64,000 nucleotides of DNA from Streptomyces sp. L-9-10. GTDB lineage: Bacteria; Actinomycetota; Actinomycetes; Streptomycetales; Streptomycetaceae. The position numbers and the translations under genes are program-made. The stretch lies in contig NZ_PHRF01000090.1 in NCBI RefSeq assembly GCF_004151105.1, positions 124,001-188,000 of the forward strand, in the 5' to 3' direction. This document shows, piece by piece, positions 15,853-23,755 of this stretch (the stretch's first letter is position 1; the number at the start of each line of letters is the position of its first letter). The notes under the pieces were generated by a model. It made no database searches, was not told the DNA's origin, and worked only from the letters and a program-made list of their open reading frames with translations.

Positions 15853-18052
15853 AGCGGGTGGTGAGGATGAGCTGGCTGGAGCCGTCGGGCAGGCCGGCGA
15901 TGCCCACCTGGTCGCCCGCGAACGCCCCGGCCCCCTTGATGCCGCTCACGCGCTGGAACGGGGTCCAGTCGCCACTGGAGGAGCGCACGCCGTGGTGGAC
16001 ATTGCCGTCACGTCCGACGGCCGCCACCTGGACGGATCCGTCGGGCATCCCGGCGAGGGAGACCGCGGAGGCCTCCATCGTGCCGCCCGACACTCCGGCC
16101 GGGAGGCCCCAGTCCGACCAACTGCCGTCGGCACGGTGGGTGGTGTGCCAGACGTTGCCGTCGTTCCCGATCGCCGCGATCTGGCTGTCGCCGTTGGGCA
16201 GGGCCGCGATCGAGAGCGCCGATCCGGCGAAGTCCGGCGCGTTGACGCCCGCGACGGTCTTCCAGGAGCTCCAGGCGCCGTCGGCGGCCCGGGTGCCCAG
16301 GCGCATCCTGCCGTCGCCGCCGAAGACCAGCACCTGGGTGGAGCCGTCGGGCATGCGGGCCGCGGCGGCCCTGGTCGCCTTCAGCAGGCCCGCGTCATGG
16401 CCGGGCATGGAGGACCAGCCCTGCCAGCTGCCGTCGGCGAAGCGGATGTTGTGGTACGCGTAGCCGTCCTTGCCCACGGCCACGACCTGGGCGTCGCCGT
16501 TGGGCGCGGTTGCGATGGCGATGTCCTTGGCGGCGAAGCCCACCTTCTTGTTGTCCGCGGCCAGAAGGGCGTTCCAGCCCTGCCAGCTGCCGTCGGGGCG
16601 CCGGAGGTTGTGCCAGATGTTGCCGTCCACCCCGACGCCGAGCACCTGAACGCCACCGTCGCGCATCGCGCTCACGGCCTGCCGGTCCCCGACGTAGCGG
16701 AACGCCGTACCCGCTCCGCTCAGCGCGCTCGGCCCGGTCCACGTGCCGTCGGCCTTGCGCGTCGAGTTGTAGAACGTGTGCGAGGTGATCCGCTGCGGGA
16801 GGTTCTTGGAGATGATCTCCCGCTGGAGTTCCCCGGCGGCCACCCCGTTGCGGTTCTGGTTCACGTCGTCCGTCATGACGATGTTCATGTTGTCGGTGAC
16901 GTTGGTGTTGTTCCAGGACGTGCGCAGTTTCGCCAGCAGTTGTCTGTTCAGCTCGTTCTCCATGCTGATCAGGAAGTTGTCGGCCTTCCACTCCGACACG
17001 AGCTTGAGCTTCTCCAGGATCTGGATGACCGCGGCGCTGGGTATGGAGTTGGAGGGATCGATCATGGCCTGCTGGACGAAGAACTTCTTCTCGCTCCCCG
17101 GCTCCGGCGTCCTGCCCAGCACCTCGTCGCCGCGCCTGAGTATCGCGTCGTACGTCTTCTGCTCCAGCGCCGGGTCCAGCGCCGCCTTGAGGATGTCGTC
17201 CCACTTGGCACTGACCCCGACGTAACTGCCCCGGTAGTCCTGTACGTTCGGCTGCTGCCAGGCCCACGGGTACGACGTGCTGTCCGTGTCGTCGACGACG
17301 ACCACGTGCTTGCCCGCGGCCATGAACTCGTTGTACGTCGACGTGGGCTTCAGCGATCCGTCCGCGATCGCCGGGTTGTCCAGCGCGCCGCCGCCCACCA
17401 GGCCGCCCAGACTCGCGATGGCCGCGCGGCTGTCCTCCTTGAGGGTCGCCGCGGGGCCGGTGGTCTTCACCCGGAGGATGACGATCTCCTTCGGGTGCCG
17501 GTTGATCCAGTCGGCGAGCTCGCGCGCCTCGCCCGGGACGATCCCCTGGTTCCCGCCGAGCGAGTCGAAGAACTGCCGCCCCAGCGGGCCGCCGTGGTAG
17601 CTGTACCACCTGTCGCCCTGCTTGCACAGGCGCAGGTCCAGGTAACGGGATCCGGCTTCGAGCTGCTCCACGAGCGAGCCGCTCTGTGTGCGCGACATGC
17701 TGGAGGCCAGCTCGGGCCACATCCGCGCGGTGTCGACCGTGTCACCGGCATCGCACATGCCGCTGTTCTTCGTGATGCCCGCGCTGCCGGCGTCATGGCT
17801 GCCCGGTATCACGATCTGGTTCAGGGGACGGTCGCCGATGGTGCCGCCCAGCTGGGACATCCACGAGCCCAGCTGGATGTTCTCCGCCGCCGGCGCGACC
17901 CGCGCCGACCGGGCGCCGGAGTCCTGCCCGGCCGTGACGGTTCCAGCCGTGACAGTCCCCGCGGTCGCGGTACCGGTCGTCAGAACCCCGAGCACGACCG
18001 ATAACGCTCCCAGCGTCGTCCCGCGCCGCACCACTCTGCCCACTGAGTCCAT
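15851..18052 (-). CDS. Secreted phosphatidylinositol-specific phospholipase C-like protein with C-terminal beta-propeller repeats
   Basis: This 733-residue protein has an Ala/Thr-rich signal region ending near residue 50. A PI-PLC X domain follows (about 58-390), with catalytic His86 in IPGSHDAG, His153 in YHGG and the R-Y-L-D-L-R active-site strand (136-141). The rest consists of about six repeats of roughly 50 residues, each with a DGNxWH-type strand and a DGSWxxW turn, typical of PLL/tectonin-like propellers that often bind glycans. The enzyme should cleave PI or GPI anchors outside the cell. ATG 18052 follows GAGGGAACAGCC. A perfect CebR-type box lies about 86 bp upstream. Confidence 0.85.
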   Translation of the reverse strand: MDSVGRVVRRGTTLGALSVVLGVLTTGTATAGTVTAGTVTAGQDSGARSARVAPAAENIQLGSWMSQLGGTIGDRPLNQIVIPGSHDAGSAGITKNSGMCDAGDTVDTARMWPELASSMSRTQSGSLVEQLEAGSRYLDLRLCKQGDRWYSYHGGPLGRQFFDSLGGNQGIVPGEARELADWINRHPKEIVILRVKTTGPAATLKEDSRAAIASLGGLVGGGALDNPAIADGSLKPTSTYNEFMAAGKHVVVVDDTDSTSYPWAWQQPNVQDYRGSYVGVSAKWDDILKAALDPALEQKTYDAILRRGDEVLGRTPEPGSEKKFFVQQAMIDPSNSIPSAAVIQILEKLKLVSEWKADNFLISMENELNRQLLAKLRTSWNNTNVTDNMNIVMTDDVNQNRNGVAAGELQREIISKNLPQRITSHTFYNSTRKADGTWTGPSALSGAGTAFRYVGDRQAVSAMRDGGVQVLGVGVDGNIWHNLRRPDGSWQGWNALLAADNKKVGFAAKDIAIATAPNGDAQVVAVGKDGYAYHNIRFADGSWQGWSSMPGHDAGLLKATRAAAARMPDGSTQVLVFGGDGRMRLGTRAADGAWSSWKTVAGVNAPDFAGSALSIAALPNGDSQIAAIGNDGNVWHTTHRADGSWSDWGLPAGVSGGTMEASAVSLAGMPDGSVQVAAVGRDGNVHHGVRSSSGDWTPFQRVSGIKGAGAFAGDQVGIAGLPDGSSQLILTTR

Positions 18053-18347
18053 GGCTGTTCCCTCTTCTTCTGCGGTTTTCCCGCGGTGTAGGAAGTGGAC
18101 CTCGGTCACCTCGCTCACTCCGGCACACCGACCGTCGTGGGAGCGCTCCCAAGCCCACCCGGATCATGAAGTGGATGTGTGGACCGCGTCAACTCATGTG
18201 ACCGAGGAGTGAAGTTACTCGGTAGTCGTGAACGGCTGGGCTCTCCCGTGCCGGCTCCGGCGTCCGCCGTCACGACGCCGCACCCGGCGGACCGGGGGCC
18301 ACCTGCCGGTACACGGCAGAGCGCGGCCGTCGGCCGCGCCGAACTGC
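18053..18347. other. Intergenic region upstream of the PI-PLC gene
   Basis: This gap holds the CebR-type box at 18138 and an imperfect hairpin with ACCGAG and CTCGGT arms around 18199-18223. It also holds GTGTGGACCGCGTCAAC (18177-18193), which resembles the palindrome at 15813. No gene was found in it. Confidence 0.6.
18138..18151. promoter_or_regulatory. Perfect CebR-type (LacI family) operator
   Basis: TGGGAGCGCTCCCA is a perfect 14-bp palindrome and matches the well-known Streptomyces CebR box, which mediates derepression by cello-oligosaccharides. It lies 86 bp before the PI-PLC start and downstream of the FGE gene, so the PI-PLC gene is the likely target. Other LacI regulators bind related sites, so CebR itself is probable but not certain. 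Confidence 0.7.
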
Positions 18348-19349
18348 TCACATCGCTTGAGCGTTGTGTGTTCCGCTCTCAGTGTCCGCCGCGCAGCGGA
18401 AGCCGCAGTTGCCGCTGCTGGAGTCAGGGGTGTTGGCGGTGCGGGTCGCGACCCGGTAGCGGTCGCAGTACGAGTCGTGGCACAGATAGGAGCCGCCGCG
18501 CATGACCCGGCTCCCGCCCGCGTCGGGACCGCGCGGATCGGTGCGGGGCGTTGCCGTGTGCGAGGCCGTGAAGCGGTCGGCGACCCACTCCCACACGTTG
18601 CCCGCCGTGTTGTACAGGCCGTACGCGTTGGGCCGGTACGCGCCGACCGGGGCGGTGCCCGGGTAGCCGTCGTCGACGGTGTTGACCACGGGGAACTCGC
18701 CCTGCCAGGTATTGCAGCGCCAGCGGCCGCGCGGGGTCAGTTCGTCGCCCCACGGATAGCGGGCCTGGTCGAGGCCGCCACGTGCCGCGTACTCCCACTC
18801 GGCTTCGGTCGGCAGCCGCTTGCCCGCCCACGCCGCGTACGTGTGGGCGTCGTCCCAGGTCACATGGACGACGGGGTGCTGGGACCGGTCACCGATGCCG
18901 GAACCGTGGCCCTCGGGAGTCCGCCACGCGGCTCCCTCGACGCCCCGCCACCACGGGGTGCCGGCCGCGGCCCGGCTCTCGCGCACCCGCTCCGGTGTGA
19001 GGAACCCCGCGAAGACGTAGGACCAGCCGAGCCGTTCGGCGGCCGTGACGTATCCGGTGTCCTTCACGAACGCCGCGAACCGGGCGTTGGTGACCGCGGT
19101 CTCGTCCATGAGGAACGGCGAGACGGTGACGTCGCGCACCGGCCCCTCCCCGTCTCCGGGGTTGGCGTGCGCGTCCTCGTTGCCCATCCGGAACGTACCG
19201 CCGGGCAGTGTCACCATCCCGCTGCCCGAAGCGCGCCGCGTGTGCGGCACGGCGGGCGCCACGGGCAGCGGTCCGCCCCGTCCGGCGGGCGCGCAGCACG
19301 CGGAACCGGTGCCCGTACCGTCGCCGGCCGGCGTAAAAAAGTTTTGCAC
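18348..19349 (-). CDS. Formylglycine-generating enzyme (sulfatase-modifying factor)
   Basis: This enzyme converts the active-site Cys of type I sulfatases to C-alpha-formylglycine using copper and O2. The FGE fold runs from MVTLPGGTFRMGNEDAH to GNCGFRCAAD. The catalytic cysteines are Cys290 and Cys295 in CHDSYC, matching the pair known from Streptomyces FGE. Start choice: GTG 19349 or TTG 19355 both follow a perfect AGGAGGA (19361-19367). The TTG has 5-nt spacing and the GTG 11-nt; an ATG further upstream (19409) would lie before this site. The gene is divergent from the sulfatase at 19444, which is its obvious client. Confidence 0.93.
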   Translation of the reverse strand: MQNFFTPAGDGTGTGSACCAPAGRGGPLPVAPAVPHTRRASGSGMVTLPGGTFRMGNEDAHANPGDGEGPVRDVTVSPFLMDETAVTNARFAAFVKDTGYVTAAERLGWSYVFAGFLTPERVRESRAAAGTPWWRGVEGAAWRTPEGHGSGIGDRSQHPVVHVTWDDAHTYAAWAGKRLPTEAEWEYAARGGLDQARYPWGDELTPRGRWRCNTWQGEFPVVNTVDDGYPGTAPVGAYRPNAYGLYNTAGNVWEWVADRFTASHTATPRTDPRGPDAGGSRVMRGGSYLCHDSYCDRYRVATRTANTPDSSSGNCGFRCAADTESGTHNAQAM

Positions 19350-19443
19350 GGTCAATGGACTCCTCCTAGTCGAACATGGATTATCAGAACCGAACAGATT
19401 GATCCGCAAAAACCCTCGTAATCAAAACTGCTACGGAGAAGCT

Positions 19444-21384
19444 ATGCCCAACCGTCGTCAGTTCCTCGCGGGTTCGGCCGCGGCACTGGCCCTCGCGGGC
19501 CTGCCCGGCACGCCGGCCTCGGCCGCCGCGCCCCGCGCTTCCGGCCGGGCCCCGAACATCGTGCTCGTCCTCGCCGACGACCTCGGCTACGGCGAGCTGG
19601 GTTCCTACGGACAGAAACTCATCGCCACACCGAGACTCGACGAACTGTCCGCGCAGGGGCTGCGCTTCACCCAGGCGTACTCGGCGGCGGCGGTCTGCGC
19701 GCCGTCCCGCTGTTCACTCCTGACGGGTCTGCACACCGGACACGCGACCGTGCGGCAGAACCCGTTCAGCGGCCCGCAGGGTGCGCTCGGCGACGGCGAC
19801 ACGACGTTCGCCGAGGTGCTGCGCGCCCGCGGCTACCGCACGGGGTGCATCGGCAAGTGGGGCTTCGGACCGGACGAGGCCGACCAGCCCAGCCATCCCA
19901 ACGCGCGGGGCTTCGAGGAGTTCTACGGCTACATCGGGCACGGCCACGCCCACCAGTACTACCCCGATTACCTGTGGCACAACGGCGAGCGGACCGGCAT
20001 CCCCGAGAACGCGAACGGCGCGAAGGGCGCGTACGCGATCGATCTGATCGAACGGCGCGCGCTGGACTTCCTCGACACCCACGCCGACGAGCCGTTCCTG
20101 CTGTTCCTCACCCCCACCACTCCGCACGCGCCCTCGGACATCCCCGGCGACGGCGCGTACGCGAGCCGGCCCTGGCCCGCCGCCGACAAGGGGCACGCCG
20201 CCCAGGTCACCCGGCTGGACACGCTCGTCGGCAAGGTCGTGGACCGGCTCAAGGGGCTCGGCATCGACCGGGACACGCTGGTCCTCGCCATCAGTGACAA
20301 CGGCCCGCACGAGGAAGGGGGCGTCGACCCGGACCGCTTCGACGCGAACGGCCCGCTGCGCGGCTACAAGCGCAACCTGTACGAAGGCGGAGTGCGTGTT
20401 CCGCTCATCGCCTGGCAGCCGGGAACGGTCCTCGCGGGCACCACCGGCCGGCCGACCCCGCTGATCGATCTGCTGCCCACCTTCGCCCAGTTGGGCGGCG
20501 CGTCCGCGCCGCGCGACATGGACGGGATATCCGTGGCCCCCCTGCTGACCGGTTCCACGGCACCGCGGCACCCGCGGCTGTACTGGATGCGCAACGACCC
20601 GTACGCGACCGGTCGCGCGGACGCCGTCGACAACGGCCGCAACCTCAGGCTGGCGGAGTCCGTCCGCAAGGGGGACCTGAAAGCGGTCCGTTTCGCCCCC
20701 GCGCGCGACCGGACGGTGCCGGACGACCAGTGGCAGCTGGAGCTGTACGACCTCGCGGCGGACCCGGGGGAGAAGAACGACATCGCGTCCGCGCGCCCGT
20801 CCGACGTCGCGGAGCTGACGGCCCTGCTGCGCGCGTCGTGGGTGGACACGTACGTGCGCGAACCCTACGGCGTGTCCCTGGCGGTTCCCGGGGTCGTGGC
20901 TCGGGGGAAGCCGTTCACGGCCCGCGCCACCTTCAGCAACGCCTCGGCTTCGGCCTGGGCCGGCCCCCGGCTGACACTGGACGTGCCGGACGGCTGGCAG
21001 GCCCGCGCGACCACACCGGTCACCGCGGACCAACTCGCCGCGGGCGGCGCGCTCGTCGTGGCCTGGGAGGTGACACCGCCCTCGGACGCGGCCGTGGACG
21101 CCTCGTTCCCGCTGCGCGCCGAGGCCACCGCGTCGTACGGCGGGAACACCTTGCGGTTCGGCGACGACCGCACCACCGGGACCGTCGCGTCGCTGCCCGC
21201 GCCCCCCACCTCCGACACGTATCTGAGCGACCTCGACTGGGTGTCGGCGGCCAACGGCTGGGGGCCGGTCGAGCGGGACGCCTGCAACGGAAAGCAGGCC
21301 GCGGGAGACGGCCCGCCGATCAGTCTCGGCGGCACCACGTACGCCAAGGGGCTGGGCGTGCACGCCCCGTCCGAGATCGTCTAA
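19444..21384 (+). CDS. Secreted Cys-type sulfatase, truncated inside its NPCBM domain by an in-frame TAA
   Basis: This 646-residue protein has a Tat signal (NRRQFLAGS) and an alkaline-phosphatase-fold sulfatase domain (about 38-460) with the modification motif C85-A-P-S-R and metal ligands in LVLADDLGYGELG. A NEW3-type domain (about 475-580) follows, then an NPCBM galactose-binding-type domain that breaks off at APSEIV. The TAA at 21382-21384 replaces the position where the family has Tyr (IVYHLGG). The same frame then continues cleanly for 89 codons to TGA 21652-21654 and completes the NPCBM domain. The catalytic domain is intact, so activity is likely retained. The substrate could be a sulfated galactan (inference from NPCBM and neighbours). 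Confidence 0.9.
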   Translation: MPNRRQFLAGSAAALALAGLPGTPASAAAPRASGRAPNIVLVLADDLGYGELGSYGQKLIATPRLDELSAQGLRFTQAYSAAAVCAPSRCSLLTGLHTGHATVRQNPFSGPQGALGDGDTTFAEVLRARGYRTGCIGKWGFGPDEADQPSHPNARGFEEFYGYIGHGHAHQYYPDYLWHNGERTGIPENANGAKGAYAIDLIERRALDFLDTHADEPFLLFLTPTTPHAPSDIPGDGAYASRPWPAADKGHAAQVTRLDTLVGKVVDRLKGLGIDRDTLVLAISDNGPHEEGGVDPDRFDANGPLRGYKRNLYEGGVRVPLIAWQPGTVLAGTTGRPTPLIDLLPTFAQLGGASAPRDMDGISVAPLLTGSTAPRHPRLYWMRNDPYATGRADAVDNGRNLRLAESVRKGDLKAVRFAPARDRTVPDDQWQLELYDLAADPGEKNDIASARPSDVAELTALLRASWVDTYVREPYGVSLAVPGVVARGKPFTARATFSNASASAWAGPRLTLDVPDGWQARATTPVTADQLAAGGALVVAWEVTPPSDAAVDASFPLRAEATASYGGNTLRFGDDRTTGTVASLPAPPTSDTYLSDLDWVSAANGWGPVERDACNGKQAAGDGPPISLGGTTYAKGLGVHAPSEIV

Positions 21385-21654
21385 CACCTGGGCGGACGGG
21401 CGAAGCGGCTGACCGCACGCGTCGGCATCGACGACTTCTCTGCCGGGCAGTCCGCCGCCGGCGGGGTCCGGGCCCGTGTGTCCGGGGACGGCGTGCAGCT
21501 CTTCGACAGCGGAACGCTCACGGCCGCCGGCGGACCGAAGTCCGTCGACGTGGACGTGACGGGCGTACAGATACTACGGCTGGTCGTGCAGGACGCCAAT
21601 GGCAACGGCTCGTACGACCACACCTCGTGGGCGGAGGCCGTCGTGCGGGTCTGA
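21385..21654 (+). pseudogene. Untranslated remainder of the sulfatase NPCBM domain
   Basis: In frame with the sulfatase after its TAA, these 89 codons read HLGGRAKRLTARVGIDD and end NGNGSYDHTSWAEAVVRV, the typical C-terminus of NPCBM domains. There is no internal stop. The pattern is one nonsense change (TAC or TAT to TAA), a sequencing error, or readthrough. Codon bias here is still that of a real gene, so the event is recent. Confidence 0.85.
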
Positions 21655-21793
21655 GACCGCGAGCGGTCGCTCTGTCGTCACACGGACGGTCCGCCGTGCG
21701 GTGACCGTCGGACGGACGGCCGCCGTGCGGTGAGCACGGTGCGGTGAGTGCCGTGCATGTCATGGGGCGGGCGGCGAGACCCCCGCTCCCTCA

Positions 21794-22042
21794 GTGAAGG
21801 AGCCTTCCCTGGTCGAACGTGCCATCCTGCGTGTGCTGGCCGCCTGCGCGAGAGTGGTCGCACTGCTCTTCGCGGGGGTGCCCGCGCAGGCGGCTCCGGC
21901 CACCGTGACCAACGGGACCCAGTTCGAGGACACCGGCAAGTGCCCCGACGTGGCCAGTGCCTCCACCGCCGACGGTGCCCGCGTTCTCCAGTACACCTGC
22001 GGCAGCGGCACCAACCAGCAGTTCGGGCGCCCGGTGGCATGA
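21794..22042 (+). pseudogene. Remnant of a secreted ricin-type beta-trefoil protein
   Basis: The 82-codon frame starts with GTG, encodes a hydrophobic leader ending in PAQA-A, then one partial beta-trefoil repeat with the usual pattern GKCPDV-ASTADGARVLQYTCG-GTNQQF. In intact family members the repeat ends in QW and is followed by more copies; here the frame stops. It may be the end product of deletion of a CBM13-bearing enzyme. Expression is uncertain. Confidence 0.5.
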
Positions 22043-22337
22043 GCACCGCCGCCGCAAGAGCGGCAGCGAGCGCTCCAGGCCAGGTCAGAGGCGTATTCGC
22101 GGTGTTCACAAGCAAGCCGCCCGTAATAAAAGGTAAGAACAGGGCATAGGGCGACGTCGCCCCTGGCATTCACAACAACTCCCGAGCGCGTCCCGGTTGT
22201 TGTTGAACCTCGTCCCACGGTCACTGCAAGATGACGAGTGTCCGGTGGGAGAGCGTGTCACCACGGGCCTGAGCATCCACGTCGCGAGCCGGGACAACCC
22301 GGTCGGGCGGTCATTTACATCTGAGGAGTCGCGGCGA
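22043..22337. other. Intergenic region before the crystallin-like gene
   Basis: No gene was recognised. A 7-bp inverted repeat, CAACAAC (22173-22179) and GTTGTTG (22196-22202), with a 16-nt spacer is the only visible structure and could be an operator. A GAGGAG ribosome site at about 22323 serves the next gene. Confidence 0.4.
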
Positions 22338-22874
22338 ATGGGCAGCAGAAAACGGCGTAACAAGCTGGCGGCGATCTCGGGCGCCGGCATTCTGGGAGTC
22401 GTCTGCGCGGTGTCCGTCACCGTGGGCTCGGCGGGCGCCGCGCCCGAAGAGAACGGGAATCACTGCACCACCAACGTCGGCAACGGGGAGGAGAAGTGCT
22501 TCAGCACCCTTGAAGAAGCCCAGCAGTACGCCAACGTGAGGATCAAGGGCAACCCCGGCGGGGCGCAGACCCGTGTCGAGAAGCCCACCGACGTGGTGAT
22601 AGGCACCCTCTTCGCGGACTACCGCTACGGCGGTGACTCGATCACCCTGTGGGGCAGTCGTCCCTGCACCTCCGAGCGCGAGACCGCCTTCTACTTCAAC
22701 CTCCCGGACGAGTGGAAGGGCAGGGTCTCCTCCGTCCAGGGCTGGGCCGAGTGTGAGGTCACCCTGTACACGCGGTCCTACCTGGAGGGCGTGTCCTCGC
22801 CCCGCTTCAAGGACCTGACACCGGAGCTCGACGCGCAGTGGAACGACCTCGCCGAGTCCATCGAGTTCAGGTGA
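22338..22874 (+). CDS. Secreted beta/gamma-crystallin-like small protein
   Basis: This 178-residue protein has a signal peptide (basic start, cleavage near GAAPEE at about residue 35) and a Cys-containing mature domain. The C-terminal half has a crystallin-like Greek-key pattern: TLFADYRYGGDSITLWG, then YLEGVSSPRFKDL. Streptomyces encode several such small secreted proteins, including killer-toxin-like ones and inhibitors, but the function here is unknown. ATG 22338 follows GAGGAG. It lies 11 bp before the next gene, and the three secreted-protein genes to 24224 are probably one unit. Confidence 0.7.
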   Translation: MGSRKRRNKLAAISGAGILGVVCAVSVTVGSAGAAPEENGNHCTTNVGNGEEKCFSTLEEAQQYANVRIKGNPGGAQTRVEKPTDVVIGTLFADYRYGGDSITLWGSRPCTSERETAFYFNLPDEWKGRVSSVQGWAECEVTLYTRSYLEGVSSPRFKDLTPELDAQWNDLAESIEFR

Positions 22875-22885
22875 CGGGGAAGTCC

Positions 22886-23548
22886 ATGTCCGAGATATCG
22901 CGTTCGAAGACCAACCGTCGCTCCGGGGGCTCACCGAGAATGTCACGCAACCGTGCCCGCTGGGCGGGCGTCCTCGCGGTGCTGGTCGCCGGGGGCAGTC
23001 TGGTGACCGTTCCCTCGGCGCAGGCCGATGACACCCGGCCGTCCGATGCCGAGCTGCTGGCGAAGTGCGACAACGGCACCAAGAAGTGTGTCTTCCACCC
23101 CAGTGGTCCACCGGTCAAGTTCGCCGGCGTGGCGCGCAAGGTGGGCGACGAGGACTACAACTGCACCTCCCTGACGCAGCGTTCGGGCATCTCATGGTCG
23201 GACACCGTGGAGGAGTCCAACAGTGTCGGCCTGTCCATGACCGTCGGTCTCGGCTGGGAAGGGGTCTTCAGCACCAGCATCACCACATCGTTCGAGACGT
23301 CCTGGAGGAAGGCGAAGACCGAGAGCGCCACCACATTCATCGATGTGCGTCCCGGTCAGGTCGGCTGGGTGACGCGTGCCCCCGACACGCAGAAGGTGAA
23401 GGGGACCTACGAGCTGATCTTCAAGGACCGGTTCCGGGGAAAGCGTTACTGGTACGTCCCCTTCGAGGCGAGCGCACCGCTGGACACCGGCAGTATGGCT
23501 CAGAGGACCAGGCCCATGACGGAAGACGAGAAAGCGAACCACTGCTGA
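22886..23548 (+). CDS. Secreted protein with aerolysin/ETX-MTX2-like pattern, copy 1
   Basis: This 220-residue protein has a signal peptide ending SAQA-DD, then a Cys motif (CDNGTKKCVFHP). A Ser/Thr-rich amphipathic stretch follows (about residues 110-155: ESNSVGLSMTVGL, TTSFETSW, TESATTFIDV), then PGQVGWVTRAP and a strand KGTYELIF. Alternating Ser/Thr strands, a W-x-x-x-x-T-E segment and a V-x-P-G turn are what one sees in the membrane-hairpin region of ETX/MTX2-type beta-pore proteins. The similarity is judged by eye and is inference. It is a tandem paralogue of the next gene. ATG 22886 was chosen; 22939 is an alternative. Confidence 0.75.
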   Translation: MSEISRSKTNRRSGGSPRMSRNRARWAGVLAVLVAGGSLVTVPSAQADDTRPSDAELLAKCDNGTKKCVFHPSGPPVKFAGVARKVGDEDYNCTSLTQRSGISWSDTVEESNSVGLSMTVGLGWEGVFSTSITTSFETSWRKAKTESATTFIDVRPGQVGWVTRAPDTQKVKGTYELIFKDRFRGKRYWYVPFEASAPLDTGSMAQRTRPMTEDEKANHC

Positions 23549-23755
23549 GGGCACGTGCCATGACGGCCCGTAGAAGGAGATCCTGAACATGTCGCATACG
23601 CGAAACCGTGCCCGCTGGGCCGGTGTCCTGGCACTGCTGGTCGCCGGGGGCAGTCTGCTGACTGTCCCGTCGGCGCAGGCCGCCGACACCCGCCCGTCCG
23701 ATGCCGAGCTGCTGGCGAAGTGCGACAACGGCACCAAGAAGTGTGTCTTCCACCC
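23039..23755. repeat. 62-bp exact direct repeat within tandem paralogues
   Basis: The stretch at 23039-23100 recurs without change at 23694-23755. It encodes the shared PSDAELLAKCDNGTKKCVFH segment. Identity of this length between otherwise diverged copies suggests recent duplication or gene conversion. Confidence 0.8.

Noticed and set aside
21382..21384. Selenocysteine or pyrrolysine recoding at the sulfatase stop
   Set aside because: The codon is TAA, not TGA or TAG, and no recoding element or hairpin follows directly.
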